Shown: piece after piece, positions 57,883-64,000 of the stretch
How positions within the stretch are numbered: the first letter of the stretch is position 1
How the letters are laid out: each line of letters begins with the position of its first letter
NCBI GenBank assembly: GCA_016198585.1
Contig: JACQII010000008.1
Coordinates: forward strand, 1-64,000
Length of the DNA stretch: 64,000 nucleotides
Reading direction: 5' to 3'
Source: Candidatus Aenigmatarchaeota archaeon
GTDB taxonomy: Archaea; Aenigmatarchaeota; Aenigmatarchaeia; QMZP01
The notes under the pieces: generated by a model
Database searches by the model: none
What the model was told of the DNA's origin: nothing
Seen by the model: only the letters and a program-made list of their open reading frames with translations
Translations under genes and position numbers: made by a program

Positions 57883-58215
57883 TCATTTCAGGGCGTTGAT
57901 CTTGGCGGCGACGATGAAGTCGTTCTCGGTCAGTCCCTGGAGCGCGTGGGTCGAGAGGGTCAGTCGAACGCGGTTCCAGGAGTGGATCAGCAGGTCGGGG
58001 TGGTGACCCTCGCCTTCCGCGAGGCAGGCGACCTTGTTCACGAATTCCAGGGCGTGGACGAAGTCCGTGAACTCGAAGTCGCGGCGGATCGACAGGACGC
58101 CCTCGGCCGCGAGCGTCCAGCCCGGGACGCGCTTGAGCAGCGCCCGCGCCTCGGCCAGGGTCATCGCCCGGCCGATGCCCTCGCAGGCGACGCACTTCTT
58201 CTGGGTCAGGTCCAT
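57883..58215 (-). CDS. Pterin-4a-carbinolamine dehydratase
   Basis: 110 residues. The family signature AEGEGHHPDLLIHSWNRVRLTLSTHA carries the active-site His pair and His; RRDFEFTDFVHALEFVNKVACLAE precedes it. It dehydrates 4a-hydroxytetrahydropterin or acts on molybdopterin-related precursors; in archaea the role is uncertain. A possible N-terminal zinc-like CVACEG motif is noted. A TATA-like ATTATAAACC lies near 58235-58245. Confidence 0.9.
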   Translation of the reverse strand: MDLTQKKCVACEGIGRAMTLAEARALLKRVPGWTLAAEGVLSIRRDFEFTDFVHALEFVNKVACLAEGEGHHPDLLIHSWNRVRLTLSTHALQGLTENDFIVAAKINALK

Positions 58216-58262
58216 GGACCTTCTTGTCGGGCTGGTTTATAATGCTTGAGCGGCCGGGGAGG

Positions 58263-58514
58263 TCACTTCTTGCGGCGGGTCTTCGGGGGCTGGAGAGCCT
58301 GGGGCTTGAAGAAATACACGACCATGGCGGCGATGACGAGGCCGATGTAGATGACCAGCCACACGACCAGGAAGAGGAAGGTGGACATGACCGCGGTCAT
58401 CCCCGCGAACTTGAAGGCAGGCAGGGCGGCGATGAGGATGAGCAGGCCGAGCACGACGCTCAGCAACCCAAGGACGACCATCTCGCTGGTCTTCAGGAAG
58501 TTCTGATCCTTCAT
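58263..58514 (-). CDS. Two-helix membrane protein, 83 aa, paralog of the one at 59426
   Basis: Two long membrane segments: VLGLLSVVLGLLILIAALPAF and STFLFLVVWLVIYIGLVIAAMVVYFF, ending in KPQALQPPKTRRKK. The protein at 59426-59719 has the same plan (ALGLLSLLVGFLIFI ... VVVWMVIYLALLVGAILVNLF), so the two are paralogs flanking the AIM24-like gene. Function unknown. The ATG at 58514 starts the conserved part; the preceding frame overlaps the neighbouring promoter. Confidence 0.7.
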   Translation of the reverse strand: MKDQNFLKTSEMVVLGLLSVVLGLLILIAALPAFKFAGMTAVMSTFLFLVVWLVIYIGLVIAAMVVYFFKPQALQPPKTRRKK

Positions 58515-58601
58515 GTCCTTAAAGTATTCGCTGAGCTCCCATTTAAAGGCACCGGGAGCCCAGGGCCGCAGGTTTATATGGACGGTCGCCAACGGGTGAC
58601 C

Positions 58602-59336
58602 ATGAAGTATGATCTCCACGGCACGACCATGCAGCTGCTCAACCTGCAGCTCACCGCCGGCGAAAAAGTCACCGCAGAGTCGGGCCGGCTCGTCTACATG
58701 AGCGACAACATCGCGATGCAGGCCGAGGCGACGGGCGGCCTGTTCGCCGGGCTCAAGCGCAAGCTCATCGGCGAGAGCTTCTTCCTGGTGTCGTTCAGCT
58801 GCGCGGGCGGCTCAGGGATGGTGGGCTTCGGGTCCGAGTTCCCGGGCAAGGTCATCCCCCTGCCACTCAAGAAGGGCGACGAGATCATCGCCCAGAAAGA
58901 CGCCTTCCTCGTGGCGGAGGAGTCGGTCACCTTCGACGCGTCGTTCACCAGGCGGATCAGCGCCGGCCTCCTCGGCGGCGAAGGCCTGCTCCTGATCAAG
59001 CTCCGCGGGCCTGGCCTCGCATTCATGAACGTGGGCGGCGAGGTCTCCGAGATCAAGCTCAAGGCAGGCGAGAAGATCCGCGTGGACACCGGGAACCTCG
59101 CGATGTTCGACGCGACCGTGGACTACGCGGTCGAGCGGGTGAAGGGCGTCCGGAACCTGATCTGGGGCGGGGAAGGCCTCTTCCTGGCGACCTGCACCGG
59201 CCCAGGCCGGGTCTGGGTCCAGTCCATGCCCGTGGCTGAACTGGCCGGCAAGCTCGCCGAGTATCTCCCGGACCGCCGGGGCGGCTCCCTGGCTGCGGGC
59301 TTCGTTGCGGGCAGCCTGCTCAGCGGCCGGCGCTGA
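58602..59336 (+). CDS. AIM24/TIGR00266-family protein
   Basis: 244 residues. Beta-rich double-stranded helix: ESGRLVYMSDNIAMQAEATGG, GGSGMVGFGSEFPGKVIPL, GEGLLLIKLRGPGLAFMNVGG, and FDATVDYAVERVKGVRNLIWGGEGLFLATCTGPGRVWVQSMP, matching the TIGR00266 (AIM24-like) family. The C-terminus is a small hydrophobic tail AAGFVAGSLLSGRR. Role unknown; bacterial homologs are linked to membrane integrity. A TATA box GTTTATATG lies 30 nt upstream. It is bracketed by the two paralogous membrane proteins. Confidence 0.88.
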   Translation: MKYDLHGTTMQLLNLQLTAGEKVTAESGRLVYMSDNIAMQAEATGGLFAGLKRKLIGESFFLVSFSCAGGSGMVGFGSEFPGKVIPLPLKKGDEIIAQKDAFLVAEESVTFDASFTRRISAGLLGGEGLLLIKLRGPGLAFMNVGGEVSEIKLKAGEKIRVDTGNLAMFDATVDYAVERVKGVRNLIWGGEGLFLATCTGPGRVWVQSMPVAELAGKLAEYLPDRRGGSLAAGFVAGSLLSGRR

Positions 59337-59425
59337 CCTGCCTCCGAGGGCCGCGGCCCACGGGGCCGCATCCCCGAACGGCCCGCTTATAAGCCCGCTC
59401 CCCCAACACTATTCCAGGGGTCTCC

Positions 59426-59719
59426 ATGCCTGAGAGTCGCTATTTCCTGAAGCTCAGCGGCGTCCTCGCCCTCGGGCTGCTGAGCCTGCTCGTCGGTTTC
59501 CTCATCTTCATCCTGCTCGCGCCGGTCATCCTGGCGATCGGCGTCACCGTGACGCTGGTGGTGGTCCTGTTCGTCGTGGTGTGGATGGTGATCTACCTGG
59601 CGCTGTTGGTCGGCGCGATCCTCGTCAACCTCTTCCGGCCGGCAGAGACCGCACCCACCGGGAACTACACCCTCGCAAAGGTTAGGGAAGCCGGCCGCCG
59701 CCGGCGCAAGACGTCGTGA
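59426..59719 (+). CDS. Two-helix membrane protein, 97 aa, paralog of the one at 58263
   Basis: Two hydrophobic stretches (about residues 10-38 and 42-75) and a polar basic tail KVREAGRRRRKTS. Similar in plan and sequence to the 83-residue protein left of the AIM24-like gene. TATA-like CGCTTATAAGCC lies about 38 nt upstream. These three neighbouring genes may form one membrane-linked unit. Confidence 0.7.
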   Translation: MPESRYFLKLSGVLALGLLSLLVGFLIFILLAPVILAIGVTVTLVVVLFVVVWMVIYLALLVGAILVNLFRPAETAPTGNYTLAKVREAGRRRRKTS

Positions 59720-59728
59720 GCGCGCCCG

Positions 59729-59860
59729 TCAGACAAAGACGGTCTGCTGGTTCTCCGGGCCGACGGAGATGATGTCGATGTCGCAGCCGATCAGGTCCTT
59801 GATGACGGTGGCGACGTTGCGGGCTGCCGGGGGCAGGTCTCCCCATTCCCGCGCCCCTCC
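59729..59860 (-). pseudogene. C-terminal remnant of adenylosuccinate synthetase
   Basis: The minus-strand frame ends EWGDLPPAARNVATVIKDL...IDIISVGPENQQTVFV, which matches the conserved C-terminus of PurA (LP-x-x-A-R ... I-I-S-V-G-P-x-R-x-Q-T-I). Only about 40 residues remain; the upstream part of a PurA gene is not present, and the frame is not preceded by a start with family-like sequence. It lies next to the IMP-dehydrogenase-like gene, consistent with a lost purine gene pair. Confidence 0.55.
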
Positions 59861-59885
59861 GGACAGAAGCATTCCTTTGCGGCCA

Positions 59886-61388
59886 CTACACGCCCGCATC
59901 CTGAATGGCGTTCGGAGAAGCGAACTCCAAGACAACCTTCTCCCTGAACTCTTTGAGATCCTTTGCGCCGACGTTGGTCAGGGTCACTTGGAGCTGAGTG
60001 CCGAGCTTCTCCATGAGCGGCTTGAGTCTCCCTTGGACGCTGACATAGTCTTCGATGCCCTCTTCAATCGCGGCCCGCTTCACGCGTTCCCCAATCCCAT
60101 ACCGCTGGAGGGTCCTGGCCTTCCGTGAACCTTCCCCCCATCTCCCCCGGAAGCGTTCTCCGCGGTATGCAAGCAGATTTCCGGCGGCCTCTTCGAGAAT
60201 GTTGAAACCGGTTCCCATCATGACCGCATCCGAAAATGCCAGGGCCACCCCAATGGTCCGCGCATCATGCTCTATCCAGTTCAGTACCTTGCCGTCCTGC
60301 GTCTCTTTCTTGAGCCTCCGTGTCCCTATCCCGCCATCGCCAATGATGACCTTCCTGTCCTCCCCCAATCCCTCGTTTGCGTCGCTGACCTCCTTGAGGG
60401 CCGTGTAGATTCCTCGCCCGACCCCCCTCCCGTGGGTGGTGATGCACGAGCCTCCCGAGCCCATGCCCTCCTTGAAGCCGGCTGCGCCCACGTCGACGCA
60501 CGCGCGGTTGAATCCTTCCAGATCAACGCCGTTCCCCGTGATGAGGGGCTTGCCTGGATAGAGTTCTTTGAACTCCCGTGCCACCGCCACCAGGTAATCG
60601 CTCTTGCAGCTGGAGGCGGTCGTGAACATGGTGTCCGCTCCCGCGTCTACCGCCGCCCTTGCCCTATCTTTCCAGCCTGGGTGGGTGTGGATTGCCGCGC
60701 CGACAGCATAGCCGTTGAACTTGTACACGAAAGCAAGCTGCTGGAGGACGCCATTCCTATCGATAATGGGCATGAAGCTGATCCCTTGCTCCCGCATCCT
60801 CTCGTGAACAAACTCGGGCGAGTCTTCGTCGGTGCAATACTGCCTCCCGTGGACGGCCGTCGCCTTGTCGAACGGGGCGATGCTTCCTGCGAAGCCGGGG
60901 TCGCCGTTCGAGAGGGCTCGTTCTAGCGATATCGACGTGTCTCCCGTGATCCCGTCCCTATACCGGAAGACGCCACGCAAGCGCCGAAACGAATCGCAGA
61001 TGGGGATGGTAGAATGGCCGAACTCGTCGTACATTCTCATCGCCTGCTCAACGGTGCTGGTGACGTCGATGCGTACCGGATCTTGGAACTCCAGATCTCC
61101 CCGCTTCACTTCCTGTGCCTTGACCCTTCGTATGATATCGGCCTGCTCCTCGATGGGAAAGGATGCAGGGACGACCGCCATGAGGCCGTTGCGGGCGCAC
61201 TCAAGAGTCATATCATAGCCGCTCACGCAGGCCATATCCGCGGCGATGAAAGGGTAGCGGAGCACGACACCGCCGGGGAGCTGCACAGAGAGGTCAACCT
61301 TGTCGTACGTCAATCCTGCCGGGGTCCATCCGGGTTGAATGAAGAAATCGCGCAGGCTGAAGGACGTTTCCGGGGAGAGCCGTACCAT
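59886..61388 (-). CDS. IMP dehydrogenase/GMP reductase-family enzyme, divergent
   Basis: 500 residues, the length of IMP dehydrogenase with two CBS domains (about residues 100-220). A TIM-barrel follows. The catalytic-loop Cys is present, but the context GSGGSCITTHGRGVGRG differs from the usual GxGSICxTR; the phosphate loop GDGGIGTRR replaces the usual ADGGIRxSGD. NADP- or NAD-dependent oxidation of IMP or reduction of GMP are both possible. The TATA box GCATAAAAATG is about 30 nt upstream. A PurA remnant follows the stop. Confidence 0.85.
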   Translation of the reverse strand: MVRLSPETSFSLRDFFIQPGWTPAGLTYDKVDLSVQLPGGVVLRYPFIAADMACVSGYDMTLECARNGLMAVVPASFPIEEQADIIRRVKAQEVKRGDLEFQDPVRIDVTSTVEQAMRMYDEFGHSTIPICDSFRRLRGVFRYRDGITGDTSISLERALSNGDPGFAGSIAPFDKATAVHGRQYCTDEDSPEFVHERMREQGISFMPIIDRNGVLQQLAFVYKFNGYAVGAAIHTHPGWKDRARAAVDAGADTMFTTASSCKSDYLVAVAREFKELYPGKPLITGNGVDLEGFNRACVDVGAAGFKEGMGSGGSCITTHGRGVGRGIYTALKEVSDANEGLGEDRKVIIGDGGIGTRRLKKETQDGKVLNWIEHDARTIGVALAFSDAVMMGTGFNILEEAAGNLLAYRGERFRGRWGEGSRKARTLQRYGIGERVKRAAIEEGIEDYVSVQGRLKPLMEKLGTQLQVTLTNVGAKDLKEFREKVVLEFASPNAIQDAGV

Positions 61389-61421
61389 ACCTTTATTGGG
61401 GAATTACATTTTTATGCTTAT

Positions 61422-63428
61422 CTACACCTTCGCGACGTACCCGGGATTGGGCTCGAAGAGCATGCCTTCCTTCTTGAGCTTCTCGATGATCTCCTCGGCG
61501 TTCGGGACGCCTTCCTTCTTCGCCGCTTCCTCGATCTCGCCGACCGGGATCTCCTTCTTGGTCTCCGAGAGGGTGTTGATGATCTCGAGGATGACGCGGA
61601 TGCCCGACCGCTCCCTCGCGGTCGTCCCGCCTTCAGCGCGGTCGACGTCGATCTCCTGGGTGTCCGGATCCATGCCCAGCTGCCGGAGAGAGGCCATCAT
61701 GAGCCGGATCGCGCGGGCAGCGTCCTGCTTCCTGACCTCGGGGGAGAGCTGGATCTTCGCCGATGCTTCCGCGAGCCGGATGAGGGCCTCGAACTGTCGG
61801 AGGGTGATGGAGACCGCGCTGCCGCCCTCGGCCCGCTTCCGCATCTTGAGGTAGAAGGTCTTGAGCAGCTTCCCCGCATCCTTGGTCAGGACGGGCTTGC
61901 AGGTGCTCTTGGCGTACGCGATGTACTTGCGGATGGTTTCGGACGGGATCTTCGGGACCGCACCTTCGAAACCCTCTTCCCTGGTGGAGAGCATGTGCTC
62001 GACCACGCGCCGGTCCTTTGCTGCGTCCGGCAGGTCGCGCAGGGCGAACTTGAGGTCGAACCTGGTCATCAGCGTGTCCGGGATGGTGATCTGCTTGGAG
62101 ATGGCCATGTACGGGTCGAAGCGGGAGAACTTCGGGTTGCCGCCGGCGAGGACCGAGGTCTGCGCCGGGAGCGTGGCGACGATCGCGGCCTTCGCGATCG
62201 AAACTGAACCCTGCTCCAATGCCTCGTGCATAGCGACCTGGTCTTCGGGGGACATCTTCTCGAACTCGTCGATGGCCAACAGGCCCTTGTTCGCGAGCAC
62301 CATTGCCCCGGCTTCGAGCACCCAGCCGCCCATGAACTGCTCGTCCTTCGAAACCGAGGCCGTGAGCCCGGCCGCGGTCGTGCCCTTGCCGGAAACGTAC
62401 TTCCCGCGCGGCACGATCTGAGGAGTGAGCTTCAATAATTGAGATTTGCCACTCGCCGGGTCTCCTATGAGGAGGATGTGGATGTCGCCCCTGGACTTGG
62501 TCTTGTCCGGCAGAGTCCGGTGGATGCCGCCGAAGAGCTGCAGGATGATCGACTCCTTGATGTCCTCGAGGCCGTAGAGAGTCGGCGCCAGCGACGCGAT
62601 CAGCTTCTCGTAGATGTACTCATCGGCCGCGAGCTTCTTGACCTCGTCCTCGTCCTCTTTCGAGAGCTCGAGCCGCTCCCAGCCGATCTCCTTGGGCTCG
62701 ATGTGATTGACGTCCATGTAGAAGTCCAGCTTGATGTTCCAGAACTTGCCCTTGGGGATGTCGTGGAGGACGCCCGTCAGCAGCAGCCGGTTGCCGGGGT
62801 CGGTGATCCTCCTGAAATCGGGCGAGGTCAGGTCGGCCTGCATCACCAGGTTGACCTGGGAGGGCTTGTCCCCCTCGGTGAGCTCGAACGGCTCCTCGAT
62901 CATGATCCAGCGCATGTCCACCAGGGTCTTGTCCTTCTGCCGGAAGCCGAACTTGTTGCCGCACTCGCACTGGTACGGCTTGGGGATGAACGTCCCCTTC
63001 CTGGGCTGTTCGATCTCGTTGCCGCATTCCGGGCACTCCCAGGTGATGGCCATGATCTCTGGCCGGATCTCCGATGCTTTGCGCACCATGCCCTCGACCG
63101 CGATGAGCTTGCCGATGTGCTTCGACCGCAGGTTGCGGATCGGGATGGCCTGGGATTCGGGAAGGTGGAAGAAGCGGATCTTGACGGGCGAGGGCAGGTC
63201 GATCCCTGCGGCGGCCTCGTCCGCGGCCTCGAAGAAGAGGTCAGGTTGGTCGAGCAGCAGGGCTGAGAGCTCCTGCGAATGCTTGTCCAGCACCAAGAAA
63301 TCGACCGCCAGGGCCTGGCCCTTAAGGGCGGCCTTCACCAGCTCCTGGTCATACGACTGCCGGAGGAATTCCCTGAACCGGGACGTGATCAGGGCTTTCT
63401 GCTCGTCCTTGACGTCCAGGGTGGGCAT
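61422..63428 (-). CDS. mcm: MCM replicative helicase
   Basis: 668 residues, a single archaeal MCM. Zinc site CPECG...CECG in the N-terminal half (about residues 135-165), Walker A GDPASGKSQLLK, Walker B LLAIDEFEKM, arginine finger region TLMTRFDLKF, and a C-terminal winged helix. Unwinds DNA at forks. The start at 63428 has a minus-strand TATA box CTTTTAAATC about 37 nt upstream, and 8 nt further upstream the palindrome TTAAC-GGC-GTTAT, matching the polB promoter layout. Confidence 0.96.
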   Translation of the reverse strand: MPTLDVKDEQKALITSRFREFLRQSYDQELVKAALKGQALAVDFLVLDKHSQELSALLLDQPDLFFEAADEAAAGIDLPSPVKIRFFHLPESQAIPIRNLRSKHIGKLIAVEGMVRKASEIRPEIMAITWECPECGNEIEQPRKGTFIPKPYQCECGNKFGFRQKDKTLVDMRWIMIEEPFELTEGDKPSQVNLVMQADLTSPDFRRITDPGNRLLLTGVLHDIPKGKFWNIKLDFYMDVNHIEPKEIGWERLELSKEDEDEVKKLAADEYIYEKLIASLAPTLYGLEDIKESIILQLFGGIHRTLPDKTKSRGDIHILLIGDPASGKSQLLKLTPQIVPRGKYVSGKGTTAAGLTASVSKDEQFMGGWVLEAGAMVLANKGLLAIDEFEKMSPEDQVAMHEALEQGSVSIAKAAIVATLPAQTSVLAGGNPKFSRFDPYMAISKQITIPDTLMTRFDLKFALRDLPDAAKDRRVVEHMLSTREEGFEGAVPKIPSETIRKYIAYAKSTCKPVLTKDAGKLLKTFYLKMRKRAEGGSAVSITLRQFEALIRLAEASAKIQLSPEVRKQDAARAIRLMMASLRQLGMDPDTQEIDVDRAEGGTTARERSGIRVILEIINTLSETKKEIPVGEIEEAAKKEGVPNAEEIIEKLKKEGMLFEPNPGYVAKV

Positions 63429-63473
63429 GGCTCTCGGACAGGACTTTTAGCGCCCGGATTTAAAAGCGGCACC

Positions 63474-63486
63474 TTAACGGCGTTAT
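63474..63486. promoter_or_regulatory. Near-exact palindrome TTAAC-GGC-GTTAT upstream of mcm
   Basis: One base off the consensus ATAAC-N3-GTTAT, with the same spacer GGC as the polB copy. It is 8 nt upstream of the minus-strand TATA box of mcm. Confidence 0.55.
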
Positions 63487-63542
63487 CTCTGGTCATCCCC
63501 ACACAATCAGGAAACCGAGGTGCCGGGGAGCTGCTTGGCGCG

Positions 63543-64000
63543 TCAGCGGGAACTGCTGAGTTCCTCGGCTGCGGCCCGGGCGGCGCGCTGGACCACTTCA
63601 GAGAGCGCGGGATGGATGTGGATCGTGCTCACCAGGGAATCGACCGCATTCGCGTGCTTCATCGCGACCAGGACTTCGTGGATGAGCGTCGCCGCTTCCG
63701 GCCCGATGATGTGGCAGCCCAGGATCTTCCTCGTGCCTTTCTCGGCCAGGAGCTTGACGAAGCCTTCCTCGTCCTGAAGGGCAGCGCCCATGCCGGTGTC
63801 CTTGTACCAGTAGCGGCCGACGACGTAACGGGCGCGCCGCTCCTGCAGCTGCTGCTCCGTTTCTCCGACGGCGGCGATCTGCGGCGCGGTGAAGATGGCA
63901 TGGGGCATCGCGGTGTAGTCGGCCGGGTACTTGCGCCCCGGGAAGAGGGCATTGTGGGCTGCCACCGTGGCCTCGAGGTTGGCGCTGTGCTTGAAGAGGA
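63543..64000 (-). CDS. Dihydrolipoamide-dehydrogenase-like flavin disulfide reductase, C-terminal part
   Basis: The gene runs off the right edge. The visible 152 residues are the dimerisation domain of pyridine nucleotide-disulfide oxidoreductases: AIFTAPQIAAVGETEQQL, KLLAEKGTRKILGCHIIGPEAATLIHEV, and the active-site HP pair in STIHIHPALSEVV. Dihydrolipoamide dehydrogenase or mercuric-reductase-like; the redox Cys pair lies beyond the edge. Confidence 0.88.
   Translation of the reverse strand, partial: LFKHSANLEATVAAHNALFPGRKYPADYTAMPHAIFTAPQIAAVGETEQQLQERRARYVVGRYWYKDTGMGAALQDEEGFVKLLAEKGTRKILGCHIIGPEAATLIHEVLVAMKHANAVDSLVSTIHIHPALSEVVQRAARAAAEELSSSR

Overview
The window is archaeal chromosome with a GC-rich background and no plasmid, virus or CRISPR signature. 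Archaeal markers include a split RNA polymerase (Rpo5, B'', B', A', A'', and Rpo6 elsewhere), MCM, family B DNA polymerase, aIF2-gamma, a histone, Cdc48, eL32, BHB-type tRNA introns and TATA boxes about 26-33 nt upstream of many start codons, which suggests mostly leaderless mRNAs. The 389-residue tRNA-splicing endonuclease appears to be the fused three-unit type reported from ARMAN-type archaea (Micrarchaeota). A Micrarchaeota-like organism is therefore my best guess; that is inference, not proof.

Layout: 1-5.6 kb holds a rhodanese tail, EndA, PolB, two small AT-rich minus-strand genes and a HicBA toxin-antitoxin pair. 5.6-10.7 kb holds small metabolic and membrane genes (EamA transporter, cupin, VTT protein, inositol-phosphatase-like enzyme, methionine aminopeptidase, alkyltransferase-like protein, HAD phosphatase). 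10.7-19.2 kb is the RNA polymerase operon, read leftwards and followed by uL6-eL32. 19.2-26.5 kb holds three intron-containing tRNAs (two Lys, one Asp), a solitary 5S rRNA gene, a NikR-like regulator divergent from a ZIP metal transporter, Rpo6 and several mini zinc-ribbon proteins. 26.5-35.9 kb holds aIF2-gamma, an epimerase, a metallo-beta-lactamase-fold protein, a rhomboid protease, a proton-pumping pyrophosphatase, a PIN protein and a PhoU-like regulator. 36-40.1 kb and 51.6-55.9 kb encode large secreted surface proteins, some mosaic in base composition. 40.1-45.8 kb holds the histone, a methyltransferase and a four-gene Cdc48 operon. 45.8-48.6 kb is an AT-rich island with a lipoprotein and a nuclease-helicase. 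48.8-51.3 kb holds an XPD/DinG-like helicase and a nucleotidyltransferase pair. 56-64 kb holds redox, pterin and AIM24-like genes, an IMP-dehydrogenase-like enzyme, MCM and a truncated flavin disulfide reductase.

The most promising candidates for something undescribed are two. First, in the Cdc48 operon (41.66-45.77 kb), a predicted metzincin-type protease, a small unknown protein and Cdc48 itself all end in Tyr-(Ile/Val)-Gly-COOH, and Cdc48 carries a roughly 200-residue coiled-coil insertion in D1. This could be an unfoldase-protease system with a shared C-terminal docking tag. Second, a short palindrome ATAAC-N3-GTTAT recurs seven times (six exact), nearly always just upstream of TATA boxes, including those of polB and mcm, which suggests a shared regulon tied to DNA replication.

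Gene calls were made by reading translations and motifs without database searches. Family names resting on short or divergent proteins are marked with lower confidence.
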